Source: Drosophila miranda
Taxonomy: Eukaryota; Arthropoda; Insecta; Diptera; Drosophilidae
DNA: 64,000 bases
NCBI RefSeq assembly: GCF_003369915.1
Contig: NC_046677.1
Location: 13,020,001 to 13,084,000, forward strand
Direction: 5' to 3'
The translations under genes were made by a program, and so were the position numbers. Under the pieces are notes generated by a model. That model did not search any database. It was not told the DNA's origin and worked only from the letters and a program-made list of their open reading frames with translations. The number at the start of each line of letters is the position of its first letter. Positions within the stretch are counted from its first letter, which is position 1. Shown here piece by piece: positions 34,626 through 46,781 of this stretch.

Positions 34626-37600
34626 ATATCCGTGTTTTATTATAGCTCTGGAGTTGTTGCTCTGAATTGCTGCATAAGAATTAAGAGATGCCTTAAGCAA
34701 ATCTTGTTAATTTTTAGTATTCACTTTCGAAAGCATGTGAGTGGTTTTGTTTTTTTTTTTAGTGAAAAATTAAACAAAAGGATATCTTTTTTAAATAAAG
34801 TTCAGATAACCTTTCGACAACTCCAGCAAGTGATTAATTAAGTCTCTTATCGCCAACCATCTTGGCCATACTTTATTAAAACTTCGCAGAGTTTTTCAGC
34901 TGTGCAACGACAATTTAATTTGCCATGAATACCCGTTCCCATATTGTCTGATTTCCTCTCATAGATAAACAAATAAATTAAGCGCTCATTTTTTGTATGT
35001 ATATTTTTAGCAAATTTTTTCTGCACTGCGAAATGCACAAAAGTTATGAATAAGGGGGTTTCTGTAATCGGCCTGGTGGCATATTTAATAATTTCAATTG
35101 CCCGCACATTTGATATAGGAAATCTTTATAATGCATGGGCTTATTCATAAAAGCATATGCCCGCCCTCTTTTTACACATGAACTGTCAAAGTGGAGAGGA
35201 AAAAACCAAAATTAACATGGAAAAATAGAAAACAATTGACAGAAAACACATAAAATTATTATAAACAGTCGGGCACAAAGCTACAAAAGTAAGAAATTAT
35301 ATTAAATACCATTAAAACATTTGCAGTAACAGAATAAAAATCGAAAAAATGTAGTCTGAACATTTTAGCAATTAACATTCGCCAACAGATTACCCGATAA
35401 AGCGAGCATAAATAATTCAGATCCTGTCTGTAGGCGGAACCCGATTTAGGAGGCATGAACCGTGCTTGTGTGTATGTAACACATAATTAATAGAGCATAA
35501 AGAATGACAACAAAATGCCTTTGACAAATTATTCAAATTGCGGCTAAAATATTCGAAAAAAAAAAATGCCATGCGCAATCCGAAATGGCAAAGAATATGA
35601 TGGTGGAATTATTGGTGGAAAAATAATATTTGCTGAAATGATCATGGGAAAAGGGAGCGCGTGTCCTCCTATCTCAATCAGTTGATAATTTATCAAATGT
35701 CGGAATTGATTGCCACTTCAGATAGATGTTCTCCTCTGCGCAGGGTCAAGTATTGCATATATTTACGGTCTAACAGCTACATATTCTGGTAACTTTGATA
35801 TTGAATTCGTATAAACAGATATAAGAAGCTGTGGCTCAGACATCGATATTGTTTTTTTCGCTTGCATATCAGTTTCAATATGTTAGTCAGCTTGGCTTTC
35901 TTTTACACTTTTCAGATACAATTTTGCTGGCTGGCTGCGTGTTTTAAAACATAAATTTGTCACGAATAATGTCTCAGTGCTTCGACTAACAGCTGGGATA
36001 TGTGTCTTGTGACGGCTACTTACGCTAATTTTTCGATCAGGGACAGAGAACGATTAACCCATTTTGGACCATTAGGTATTTAAATACAGTCATGAAAATT
36101 TTGCCTCATGTTTTCACAAACCGAATATGTCGCAAACAAACTTTGTGCGGAGCGAGCCTTTTCTGCGCTTATATTAAGCCTAAGACTAAGAATTAAGACT
36201 AAGATATTATATATTATGTGCAGGAATTCCCAATAAAAATCCATAGCTCCTAAGCTATTTAATATAAAATAAATCGGTTTTTACAAAAAGATGAAAGAAA
36301 AATAAATATGTTTTTTAAGCAAAAAATGTTTTAAAAAAATTCTTAATAAGCGAAACTAACTAAAATAACTTCATATATTTTCACTCCACGAAAGTCGAGT
36401 AAACGACATTGAGTGCAGGACAAGATTATAATTCTTTTCTAAATCTACATCTATGTTGTAATACCTTGCAAACTGGAATCTACAAATTATTAGGGAAAGA
36501 GGAGAGCAAAGAAGCCTCTTACGTCGACTTTGTTTGAAATTTTTTCCATGCGAACTGATTGCCGCCAACTGAATCAAATGGCAATATAATCATTGTGAGG
36601 AGGATGAAGAATAAAGTGCTATCTTTTATTGTTTTTTTTTTTTGTCGCTGTATTTTCCTTTATCTCATATTTTTCCCGTTTTAAGATTATTTTTCAAATT
36701 TGTCAAAACATAAACAGAATTTTTTTTATTGGCTTAAAATAACCAGTTTACTACATTTTTAACAAAGCTTTTATACTCGACCCAATCAATTTAATTTCTT
36801 TGCCAGTAGTTAGCTAAGGTCGCCAGCTTACCATAGATATGATATGTTCGCATATTATCACAAGTTATGAGTAAATAGCAAAATGTTGGCTACACCCGAA
36901 CCATTTCACTTACTATTCGATAGTACATACCTCAGATAATATAGAAAACACATTTACTTGAAAAAATGACTTCCACTTCGAAAGAGCACATGGAAAATTG
37001 CAATAATCCTTAAAACTGGAGCTACCATATGTCAGGTTCGATAGCCGATAGGTTAGGCAAAAAAAAATTTTTTGAATTTTACTGTAGTGCGTAGCGATTT
37101 CGCAATGAATTTTGCGTGTGACTTCTGCCTTAGGATATATGAAATATCGTATAGTAGAAATCTAATTAAGTACATACAAAGATGCACACCCCAAACAAAC
37201 CAGCGGACATACAGGTGAGCTATTAGGAACTAAGCCTTACCAAGTAGGCGTTCTGCAGCTGGCTACTATAACTAGGGCGAATTGGCTGGAATGGCCAGTA
37301 TCGACTTGTGGATTTGCCTAAAGTATATGTATAAATAATATTTATATATATAATATATTAAATGTTCGTATGTGTTAGTGGGTCTTGAATTTGTGTGAGT
37401 TAGATGCCGCTATTGCTGGACTTTTTGTCGATAACTGTGTCGATAACTGGGCCGCTATTGAGGATGTTGGTAGGAGTCCAAATCCTGATTTTTTTATTGT
37501 GCTTTTTATTGGTGACTCTAAGTAAGACATATATGGGATTGATGGACTTCACAAAGTCATGCGAAAAATTAAGGCATGGTTGAGGGAATATTGTAATTTT

Positions 37601-38483
37601 AGGGTGTATAATTGCAGCTTGTGCTGGAGGAATGCCTAAATGGAACAGGATCGGAACAATAAAGATTTTCAGTGACCATTGGAATCCAAGTGCCATTCAA
37701 TTTGGGCAGAATCCGAGCCCATTCCTGTTCCAGCCAATAAGATTTCGCCAAAAATTTGTCGTGTTTGGAGTCTGGCGTTTCCACAAATGTTTTTCAATTC
37801 GTCAAATTATTTCATTTTTTCCTGAATTTATCATCAAAAGAACATAATACATTTTTTGATATCATATTCATATAATTAAAATACCATTTTTTTCCATGTC
37901 ACACTTTTTCCATGTTCATTTTAGTAATTTGACCAAACAAAGGAAAAAAATTGAGTAAAGTTATAAAAACGATTTATTCAACAAAAACTAAATTTCCCCA
38001 ATGGTTATTTTGTTTTCTTTTAACCATTATTTCAGAATTTTTGTTTCAAATTATAAAATAATTAATATCTGGTGGTATATTTGACCCTATTCTTGAAAAA
38101 ATAGAATTTTCCCCAATTCAACCATAGTTTTTGGCTTCCATTTTCCTTTTTTGGCAGTCATATCATTCTCTATCGGATTAAGGACTAAGGATAATTTCTT
38201 CATACTTTTTTTTTACTTACTGTACCTTTACTCATTATTAATGATTCAGTTTTATATTAAGATATGCATCCCCATATTATAATAAAAGGCGAATGCCTTA
38301 TGGTGGCAATGCAAAAATTTTCGGAATAGTAAGTATTCCCCTCTTCTGCGGCGAACTGTGCGGGAACCATCCAATGAGATTAAATTTGGACTCAACCGAG
38401 AATATGATTCGTGACCACTCAGATTCAACCCAATTTTATTTTGTTGTACGCCAATTTAAGCTAGCTTTCTTAATTCAACTAGA
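34626..38483. other. 3.9 kb without a recognisable gene
   Basis: Very A+T-rich DNA. A minus-strand frame at 37400-37696 begins with a hydrophobic, signal-peptide-like segment (LKIFIVPILFHLGI), but neighbouring frames and A/T-run-rich flanks look more like an old DNA transposon than a host gene. I cannot assign it. Confidence 0.4.
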
Positions 38484-38800
38484 AGTGACTTTTTGGCAGG
38501 TGTCCTTGCCATACATCCCATCTCCTTTATACGATCCTGAGTCTCGTTTAATAATAAGATTGGTACCACATAATATTAATTCATTACTAATTTAAAAAAA
38601 GTCTGAATTATATTCAATTTGGTATTAGTTTACAAGAGACAAACTAACTTGTTGGAAATTCATGAATTATTTGGTTCTAAAACGTTGTTTTCCTACTTAA
38701 TTTAATTTGTTCCTCCGCTGGATCAAAAATACAAAAAGAGCGTTATAAAAGTGTGATTTAAAAACGAATTTATTCTAAGTATATTTCTATGATATAACAA
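38484..38800 (+). repeat. Dispersed repeat, unit 2
   Basis: Diverged partner of 27925-28270 in the same orientation, about 10.5 kb away. The conserved core TTACTAATTTAAAAAAAGTC occurs in both. Unit 2 has an extra block near 38715-38735. Confidence 0.65.
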
Positions 38801-39112
38801 AAAAATTAGTATTAGCTGTTGTTTGCAATCGACTTGGCGAAAAATAGATAAAATTACAAGAGAAGTAAAAAAAAAGGATATGGTTTTTCAGTGCCCCAAA
38901 GTTAGTGCATAGGACACCTAAATCTTGATGAAAAGTATGTATGCACCGACTGCTTTTAAATATAATTAAGGATGAAAGACCTGCTTTTCCCATAATGTCT
39001 CAATCTTGTCTCACCAACCCTCTAATTAGTTTTACTTAAACCTGTTGGAATATGACCATAGGCAAAACATTGTCAATTTAAACAAAAATGAGCCAACAAA
39101 CCAAAATAAAAA

Positions 39113-39178
39113 AAGAGGGGACGTTGTGAGTTGCTGCTGCGACCGCAACTCTAGATATTCGATACATAGTCAGTATGG
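39113..39178 (-). mobile_element. SGM fragment, terminal 66 bp only
   Basis: GAGGGGACGTTGTGAGTTGC followed by GACCGCAACTCTAGATATTCGATACATAGTCAGTATGG matches the corresponding end of SGM copy B (13925-13990) with a few changes. The rest of the element is absent. Confidence 0.7.
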
Positions 39179-42100
39179 GTACATTGAATAACAACACCAG
39201 CCTTTGGCGAAAAATCGGCAAGTGTGTCAACCGTTGTGATGAATTTGTTCGATCTTTCCAATTGATTGAAATTTGACAAATTTATGGCAACAACAAACTC
39301 GTTTCCCAATACAATACAAAATTGAACGACTCACAAGATAAATGAAGTGTCGAGAATAGAAAATATAAGAAAATAGAAATTGAATACGTTTACCACAAAA
39401 CCATTTCATATTTTCTTAGTTTTTGAGTATTGACAATATCAAATTCCATTGTCATTGCTGTGGGTCCGCGGATGGGTGGACGGAGAAGATGGTGGGTGAT
39501 ATGCGTGCTTGACACTGAAATAGTCAGCTCTTTGATCTTGATGACATCGACAGGGATGTGGATGTCGCTTTCGATGATGATGATGACATTGCGCAATTTC
39601 TCACCAGCAATTTTAACATCATCAATTTTTTGTTGTACGTCCTTTTGTTGAGAATGGTTTTTGTTGCCTTAGAACCTGCGTATGTATTTGTCCACCCTGT
39701 ATGGAAAATAAAAAGACAATAAGTGGATGCATGAGAGCATCAAATATGTGTGACTTTGCGGAAAATGGGACAAATATGACAAACTTGGAACAAAATTTAA
39801 GCAAATGTGTCGAAAACTATGTTCCTTTATATTTTATTCAAATGTGATCACAATTTATGAGTGGATGGGTTGATTAAAACCACTTGTTGAAATTGGGTTG
39901 TTTATATGAATGTGTCGGAGATGCATGAGAAAGAAGGAGAAAGAGATGTATAGCATTAAGAAACGGTGACACTAAAGAAAGAATACGCTGTAGAGTTGTG
40001 TCTGTTATGCTTTCAATTCGTGTTTTGCTGAGAGCGAGGCTGGAGAGCGAGAGAGAGTCGTCTCGGCCCAGTGTGGCGCGGTGTTGTTGTATTTGAGAGA
40101 GCGAAATCAAAAAGGAATTGCGGAAGGAGAGCAAGTGAATCTGGCAATGCTGTGTCGAGCAATGCGAGAGCTGAGAGAGGCAGAGACAAGAATGTGCTCG
40201 GCAGTTAGCTCATGGAGAGACAACACCGCGACTCACTGCGCACGAGGCTAAAACGAAATGCAAGAAGAAGAAGAGCCCCCAGTCTCTCAGCCACCGACAT
40301 ATGCATTAGATCAAGTGTATATTATTAATAAATATAATGCAAAATTAATGAAAACATGATACTTTTTTGAAGATCTACAATAATACTACACATGTATTCT
40401 GTTAGTATTCTATTTAGTTTCTGGGGATGGCATTCTGAGAAAACATAGATTTTAGTGAATATCCAACTGGCTTTCTAACCATTGCTGAATCCCTTTCTTT
40501 TTATATTTTTACCAGATACCCGAAATACTTTAGATCTACTACTTCTCTTTATCGTGATCTACAGGAAGGTACATCCGGTTATGTGCGGGTGTACTGAACA
40601 GTTTCCTTTCATAGTTATCAGATGCCGTATTACGAGTTTGTGCACCACCACCTTGCTGGGCCAAAGCAACTTGCCACTCGCATAAAAGTGTGCAACATAT
40701 TTGCAGTTTGTTGCAAAAGGCAGCCCATGATGACGGTGAAGACGTCGACGTTTGTGCAGAGTTGCGCTGCTCTGCGCTGCGCTCTTCTGCGTTGAGTGAA
40801 TAAAGCAAGATGCTGATGAAGAAGAAGCGTACTTGGTGCAGGCGAGGGGGACGGGGAGGAGGTGGAAAAGTTTCCAGTTTCGAGTTTCACTTTCGTGCCC
40901 AAGTGATTTGTGTGAAGGTGTGTGTTCGCTTGAGGTGTACATAACAGTTAAGTAATGTCTTAAAACTTTAACCATGAACAAGGTAAGAGCATCCGCGAAC
41001 CAAACTGGCCCAATCATACCCCATCCTCCCACACACACACACACACAACAAATGTGCAAATTATGCAGCCTCTGGGAAAATGCTTCGATGGGTGGGCGTG
41101 GGCCTAGCCTAAGCTACTTTTACCACAAACTTTATTAGTTGGCCTCACCTTTTTGGCTTTGCTTTATACCTTTTGCACAGCCATACCCCAGACCCCACTA
41201 CCATACAAAAAAGTTCCCCGACTCAACCTTTACCCCGCTTAGCGGAGCAAAGTTTAATCAATTTTCTAGCGTGGCCGCAGTGCACTTTAAATATTTTATA
41301 CTCTGCATATAGTCGATGAAAATTAACCAAGGAGCCGCCTTTTTTGTGCCATCAACTTGTAATTAGCCAACAAAGTACTTAATTTTTGTCGACTTTTCTT
41401 GCTCGCATTGAATGGAAAAAGTCCTTTTCCTTTAGAAAAAATATTTCAATACCGAAAAACCGAAGTTTTATTTAACCATTGGCTTTACGAAAGTTTACAG
41501 ACAAGAGAAGAAAAGTTGTTCATTTTTGCGGGTTCATTAAAGGAAAAGAATGGAATGGCAGTGGATGCAGTTGGGGAAGTGAATGATACTTGTCTAAGCG
41601 GTAAAACAGTTGCAGATGAACGGTTTCTTTGATCGGTAAGATATTCGACTTAAGGTGATAGAAATTGAAAGCATTTCTTTCGCCCGCTATAGGATGACAG
41701 TTTTTAATACTATTGGATAAACACTATCTCCTGATTTATGCATTCCTAATTTTAGTTCTCGTTTATTACAAGACTTCATTCTCGCCGTCATTGCCATTAC
41801 CAATATAAAAAACGTTGCTTCGTGAGATAACTTTGACATGGTACAAAATCAAGTGAACCACCAAAAACATAAATTATCCCAGGTAAAAATTGTTTGGTAA
41901 TCACCAAAACATTATGCTGTTTGAAATTTCTCCATTATTCCTCTTTACTAAAAAAAAAAAGAAAATATTTCTGTAATATGTAGCTTTCACCAATTCGGCG
42001 CTAAAATTCTCAAAGTCTTACAATTTTCATGGGTATTTAAGTACGCATTGACCCTTAATGTGTTAAATAAACCAATGCGATCAGCTCATATATAATAGGG

Positions 42101-42363
42101 AGAATATAGAGTCGAATTTTTCTGTAACTTATTCTACTTGTTAGACGTGCATTGCTATTGTTTCGATTAAATTTGAAATTTTGGCGTTCTAAAACGAACG
42201 AAACAATTTTCAGAAAAAGTGATACTTTACTCACGGTTGGATGATGGCGCGACCACAGATCATTTTTATTTTCTTTCACAATTCACATTACTTTGTCATT
42301 TGTCACTGGCCGCGAAATGTAAGGAATGTAAAAATACGAAAATTTTTCAAGTAGCTGGCCTCG
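39179..42363. other. 3.2 kb without a recognisable gene
   Basis: A minus-strand stretch (39390-39680) shows a run of protein-like sequence without a recognisable family. 40010-40240 is GAGA-rich, and 41032-41047 is a CA repeat. The retrotransposon copy 2 is inserted at the right end of this stretch. Confidence 0.4.
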
Positions 42364-42367
42364 ATTT
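42364..42367. other. Target-site duplication, left (ATTT)
   Basis: ATTT directly before the left LTR is repeated at 49917-49920 directly after the right LTR. A 4-bp duplication fits the Ty3/gypsy type of integrase. Confidence 0.85.
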
Positions 42368-44521
42368 TGTAGTAGCCAGCACAAAATATAGGGAATTGGT
42401 TATCTTCTTTCGTCTCGTGAGACCCCCTAGTGATATTTCGAACGATCAAGCTTTAGCCGCTCTTAAGGTTGGATCAAAGCCTTAGCCGCTCTTAAGTCCG
42501 AACGCCCACGAACACATACAAGCGACGGACAGTGGGAAGCATAGACGGCAATCGTACGATTGCACAGTTAAGCTATGCTGTGCATTAGACGATCGTTGTA
42601 TGCTGCTGCGAATGTTCTGGATCATACGATTGCACAGTTAGTAAAAAGCTCAAAAGCTCTGCTGCACTGGCTACTCAGTCCATCGTCTATTACTGCTTTG
42701 AACAATATAAGAAAGTTGATCGATCTGTAAAGACGTGATAATTTCCGAGTGCGAGCAACATACATATTGCACACACATATATATAGTGCTATCCGGAAAA
42801 TATATATATTTCCACAAATATATGCTGGAAGCATATAGTTACAAGTGCCGTACAGTTCAGTGGTCAGTGAATGACAAGAATTTAGTGCAGATATATTTGG
42901 GAAAAGAGGTACGTTTTCATATTAGTGCCGTGCACGTGCTGACATAACCTATGTTGCAGGGAGGTGTACCTAAGCTGCCCCATCGCGGTATAGTCTCGAG
43001 AAGACTACCCTGGGAGCTGGCTTAGGCGAACATTTGTCGAGGTTTCTCCAACTCCATCCATAATTCATCTTTTCTGGACCTTATATTGCCACCAAGTCGG
43101 AATCTCCAAAGATCCAAGTGGAACAGATCAGCCTTAATCGCCAAGAATATTTAGTGCTGCTCAGACATAAATAACTAAATACAAGCTTGGCGGAAGATTC
43201 GTCAGTACGGCCCGGAACCATATACATCGCACCTGTTGACCTCTAACCAACTTCAGGCGGTCAACAGTCTACAAAGCAGCAGCACAGGATCGAGTTTTGT
43301 CCAATTTACATTTAATTCATTATCAAGTTCCAACGCATAAACATCAGCAGTTTAACGTAATGTAACTGAAACTTTATTAACACCCCTCTTTGATGTTACG
43401 CGCGTACATACCTACATACATATGTGCATATGCACACTAAATTGTCTTCGTTTGCTACCTTTTGGTTCAATTTTCGCGATAGAGCATAACAATTAAATTT
43501 CTGTCTGTATTATGAAAACCAAAACAACTGACTGATGACTATGCGACGGTGTTTGTAGCGTAATTGTATTGTATGCATTATATATTTATGATTTCCATAT
43601 TTTAAACAGCTGCGGTCAACATCTACGACATCATTGGGCCCAACGATCAGCGTAAGACAATAACGCCGGAGTGAGTAATTATGTACAGCAAAAAGTAGTT
43701 TGGTCAAAAGAGCCTATTAACTTGAAAGTGTAGATATGCATACAGTGTATAATGATTCAAACCCGTCTGCTCAGTGTGTATAATGCACCCCAGTCTGATC
43801 TAGCTTTTGTTTACGATTTCGATTCTTATTCTCTCGTTTATATATATATATATATCTATACCCTAATGGTTTTCATGCTTTAAAATAATGAATTTATAAC
43901 TAAACTTATATGATAATTAGGATTAAGGAAATATTACCCACAAATTAGAAGCTAAGTCAATTGTTGTGTTTCTACAACTGCAACGTAATGAATATTGAAA
44001 TTGAAGTCTCACATTATATTAAAATATGAATCTTTTTGGATTGAAATGAATCTTTAAAATCATAAAAATGGCCTGTCGAGTATCCGTGCCAGGATCTTAT
44101 AAAATGTGGTAAACCTTAGTAAAGGATTGATCAAGGGACAATGCAAGAACTCGAACGCAATGTCATGGTAGGGAGGGTACAGAAGAGAGGGACAATCAAC
44201 ACCTAGGTTCTCTCTAAATAGAAATGGTTCAGTAGGGCTTTTTTTTTGGCGTGTCGGCGCTATCAGTATTTCAGTTTCCTTTGTTTTATATAATCACTTA
44301 TAGTTCCCGTAAAGTGCACTAATTAAATGTAGTGGAGTACGATAGTACAATTAGGCGAGGAAGAACCCCGACCATCCGGCGAGCTAGACCCGAGCCTAGC
44401 AAGAGTGCACACGACCAACCCTATTTGTACGCCGTCCTTAAGTCAGTCATGGTCATCTGCTGATACCGAGGGCCTATATATCTGTTTACATATATATATA
44501 TTTAAACTCTGGTACTCTACA
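42368..44521 (+). repeat. 5' LTR of copy 2 (2154 bp)
   Basis: Begins TGTAGTAGCCAGCACAAAAT; its last bases are GGTACTCTACA, one base different from the 3' LTR's GGTACACTACA. The upstream part has two internal direct repeats: TTAGCCGCTCTTAAG twice, 28 bp apart (about 42454 and 42482), and ATC(G/A)TACGATTGCACAGTTA twice, 70 bp apart (42551 and 42621). These look like reiterated control sites. Confidence 0.95.
42822..43025 (+). CDS. Small reading frame inside the LTR, open across a predicted 51-bp intron
   Basis: An ATG at 42822 opens 29 codons ending LGKE at a good donor (GAG|GTACGT, intron 42909-42959). The acceptor TATGTTGCAG joins in frame to 21 more codons (from GGVPKLPHRG to LPWELA) and a TAG at 43023-43025. 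The predicted product has 50 residues and a basic C-terminal half. The same arrangement is in the other two LTRs (right LTR: 48217-48303 and 48355-48420; copy 1 on the minus strand). All copies are nearly identical, so conservation is not evidence of selection. Alternatively the intron belongs only to the untranslated leader of the element's transcript. Confidence 0.3.
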
Positions 44522-44527
44522 CATTTA

Positions 44528-44545
44528 TGGCGCCCAACGTGGGGC
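44528..44545 (+). other. Primer binding site, tRNA-Lys type (copy 2)
   Basis: TGGCGCCCAACGTGGGGC begins six bases (CATTTA) after the LTR end. It would pair with the 3' end of a lysine tRNA to prime minus-strand DNA synthesis. Confidence 0.88.
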
Positions 44546-45224
44546 CAGGCAACTTGCCTTAGAATCTAAAACCAATTCAGAGCCGATATTAAAATTTGGA
44601 TTTATAGTGTCTTACTATATAGGCCGTTTATTTTAATAAGACAAGCAAATCTTGCCTTGGTTCTCCAAGCTCAACCGGTAATACATCAAAATTTCAACGA
44701 CACATTTTCTTTTGCAAAATATTGCACAAAGGTTAAAGATTTCAAAATTTATACTTTGACTCGGTTTTCGGATTTAGCAACTGCAATTCATTTTATTTCG
44801 GATTGGTTGACCAAAACAGACCTACAGTATCGAATTGTGAGTATCAGAGACAGTTATGCAATATCATACAGTGATCAGAATAAACAGGAATTGTTTTAGG
44901 ATTTAGCGGTTCCAATTCAGTTTATTTTGGATTGATCGACCAAAGCAAACCTGCTTTTTCACTTTAGGCATCTTGAGTTATTCGGATTTACAATTTTATA
45001 TTGCCAAATCGCGATAGTTGTCCAATGATTCAGTGCACGAGGTCATTAACTGATAATTAGTCCATATTAACGAAAATAGAAAAGCCTACTGAAACCAAAT
45101 AGATATTTCGTAAGTATTCTGGCATGTGGGAAAGACAGACATTATTATTACAATTAATACCTTCTTATATAATTTTTTTTATTATTTTTTTTTCTTTAAT
45201 TCCTTAAATATTGTCTGATATACA

Positions 45225-46781
45225 ATGGCTGTAAGGCGAAGTACAGATGACATAACAACTGCGTTGCAGGAAGCAGAACCATTTTGTGGAATTTGCAACG
45301 AAGTATTGGGAACTAGTGAGATTATAGCCAACACCCCGTGTAGACACAAATTCCATAAACTTTGTATTTTGGAACAGATTAGGACAAACCCAAAATGTCC
45401 CACCTGTTCATTAGATTGTTCTGCTCTGGCACTAACATTCTCTAACAACCCGTTGTTAGCCGAGCTTAACGCCGAAGGAACACGACCAACTAGTGCTAAC
45501 GAATCTTTTAGCACAATAGACGGAACGTCTAATCGACCTAAAAAGGGCCAAAAGTTTATTAGAAGGGGTATGAATACGAGAGCAACTCAACGATCCAGGT
45601 TAGATCGCTCACTAACAGAAACTGAAACCAACAACACAACCCTTCCAATAACCTCTCAAGTGGAAATCGCTAACTACGTCCAGTCTGCGGTAAGCATTCA
45701 ACAGGCTCAGTTAATGGAACAACTAACTTCATTTTTAAGCAAAACAATTGAATCTTCGATTCAAAGTCAATTAGCGTCACTCCAGCTGACGCAACCAGAA
45801 CATATCTCTCCCGATGTTTCCGGTGACAATAACATTAACCAAACAAATAACGTGGGTATCGGTCAAGCACGAGATAGTCACGCAGAAGTTCTTTTAGATT
45901 TTTCAAGAGCGAGTGCAAATCGAAGTAATTCGAGCTCACACGTAGCACCAGCAAAAGTTTCCAGTATAATGCAGAATTGGCGCATTAAATTCGATGGTTC
46001 AAAAACTTGCATGAGGATGGATGAGTTTATTTATCGAGTACGTTCTCTAACGCAACAAAATCTTTATAACAATTATCAATTGCTTTGTGATCACTTGTAT
46101 CTTTTATTCGCGGGAAAAGCTAGTGATTGGTACTGGAAATTCCATCGAAATTACCCAAACTTTAATTGGGATACGTTTTGTGTAGAGTTTAGAAGAAGAT
46201 TTGAAGATGTTGAGACCGACTATGATATCTGGGAAAAGATTAGGAAAAGTCGTCAGGGCGAAAACGAATCCTTCGATGACTTTCAATATGCTATCGAAGA
46301 TCTCGTGGATAGGCTTCATAATTCGGTTACAGAAGAAGATGTTGTGAATCTACTTATTAGAAATTCCAAGCCCACTCTTCACCACGAGCTTCTTCACTTA
46401 AAGATTGCCAATAGATCGTTATTACGACGAGAGGTACGTAAGCACGAGCAGTTTTATAACGATATAAGATCGGTCAAGCAAAGGACTCTTCGCTCATACG
46501 TATCGGAATTGTCAGGTCCAGACGATAGCGAGCAGCTATTCGATGACTTGGTCGAGCATAATGAAGTGTGTCAAATACAACGTCGTACTTCACAGTCAGT
46601 TCCAACTTGCTGGAACTGTGACAACAAAGGTCATAAATTTGACGATTGTGTAGGTCCTCGTAAGATCTTTTGCTACGGGTGTGGAACAAAAGATACTTAC
46701 AAACCGGTATGTCCCAAATGTAACCCTCCGGGAAACCGGCAGAAGGATGTGTTAAACAACAACAAGCAGACACATCCTTAG
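45225..46781 (+). CDS. gag: Gag polyprotein with N-terminal RING-H2 finger and C-terminal zinc knuckle
   Basis: An intact 518-residue frame starting at ATG 45225 after a T-rich leader. Residues 21-61 form a full RING-H2 pattern: C21, C24, C39, H41, H44, C47, C58 and C61 (Cx2C-x14-CxHx2Hx2C-x10-Cx2C). A polar linker follows to about residue 245. A Gag capsid-like region starts near residue 250 (MQNWRIKFDG, YRVRSLTQ, FAGKASDWYW, the usual retrotransposon Gag signature). The nucleocapsid end has a CCHC knuckle (C462, C465, H470, C475) and a second four-Cys motif CYGC...CPKC. Gag normally packages element RNA. A RING finger at its start is unusual and suggests ubiquitin-ligase activity, which is inference. 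The stop is TAG 46779-46781, overlapped by pol in the -1 frame. Confidence 0.93.
   Translation: MAVRRSTDDITTALQEAEPFCGICNEVLGTSEIIANTPCRHKFHKLCILEQIRTNPKCPTCSLDCSALALTFSNNPLLAELNAEGTRPTSANESFSTIDGTSNRPKKGQKFIRRGMNTRATQRSRLDRSLTETETNNTTLPITSQVEIANYVQSAVSIQQAQLMEQLTSFLSKTIESSIQSQLASLQLTQPEHISPDVSGDNNINQTNNVGIGQARDSHAEVLLDFSRASANRSNSSSHVAPAKVSSIMQNWRIKFDGSKTCMRMDEFIYRVRSLTQQNLYNNYQLLCDHLYLLFAGKASDWYWKFHRNYPNFNWDTFCVEFRRRFEDVETDYDIWEKIRKSRQGENESFDDFQYAIEDLVDRLHNSVTEEDVVNLLIRNSKPTLHHELLHLKIANRSLLRREVRKHEQFYNDIRSVKQRTLRSYVSELSGPDDSEQLFDDLVEHNEVCQIQRRTSQSVPTCWNCDNKGHKFDDCVGPRKIFCYGCGTKDTYKPVCPKCNPPGNRQKDVLNNNKQTHP

Noticed and set aside
37400..37850. Possible Tc1/mariner transposase or secreted protein on the minus strand
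   Set aside because: Hydrophobic start is present, but no D,D,E/D motif or inverted ends could be found.
39390..39700. Protein-like minus-strand stretch that might be a retroelement fragment
   Set aside because: No gag, pol or env motif recognised; only a weak impression of coding sequence.
40559..41059. 166-codon minus-strand frame
   Set aside because: Contains a CA-repeat translation (CVCVCVGG) and mixed composition; no homology signal recognised.
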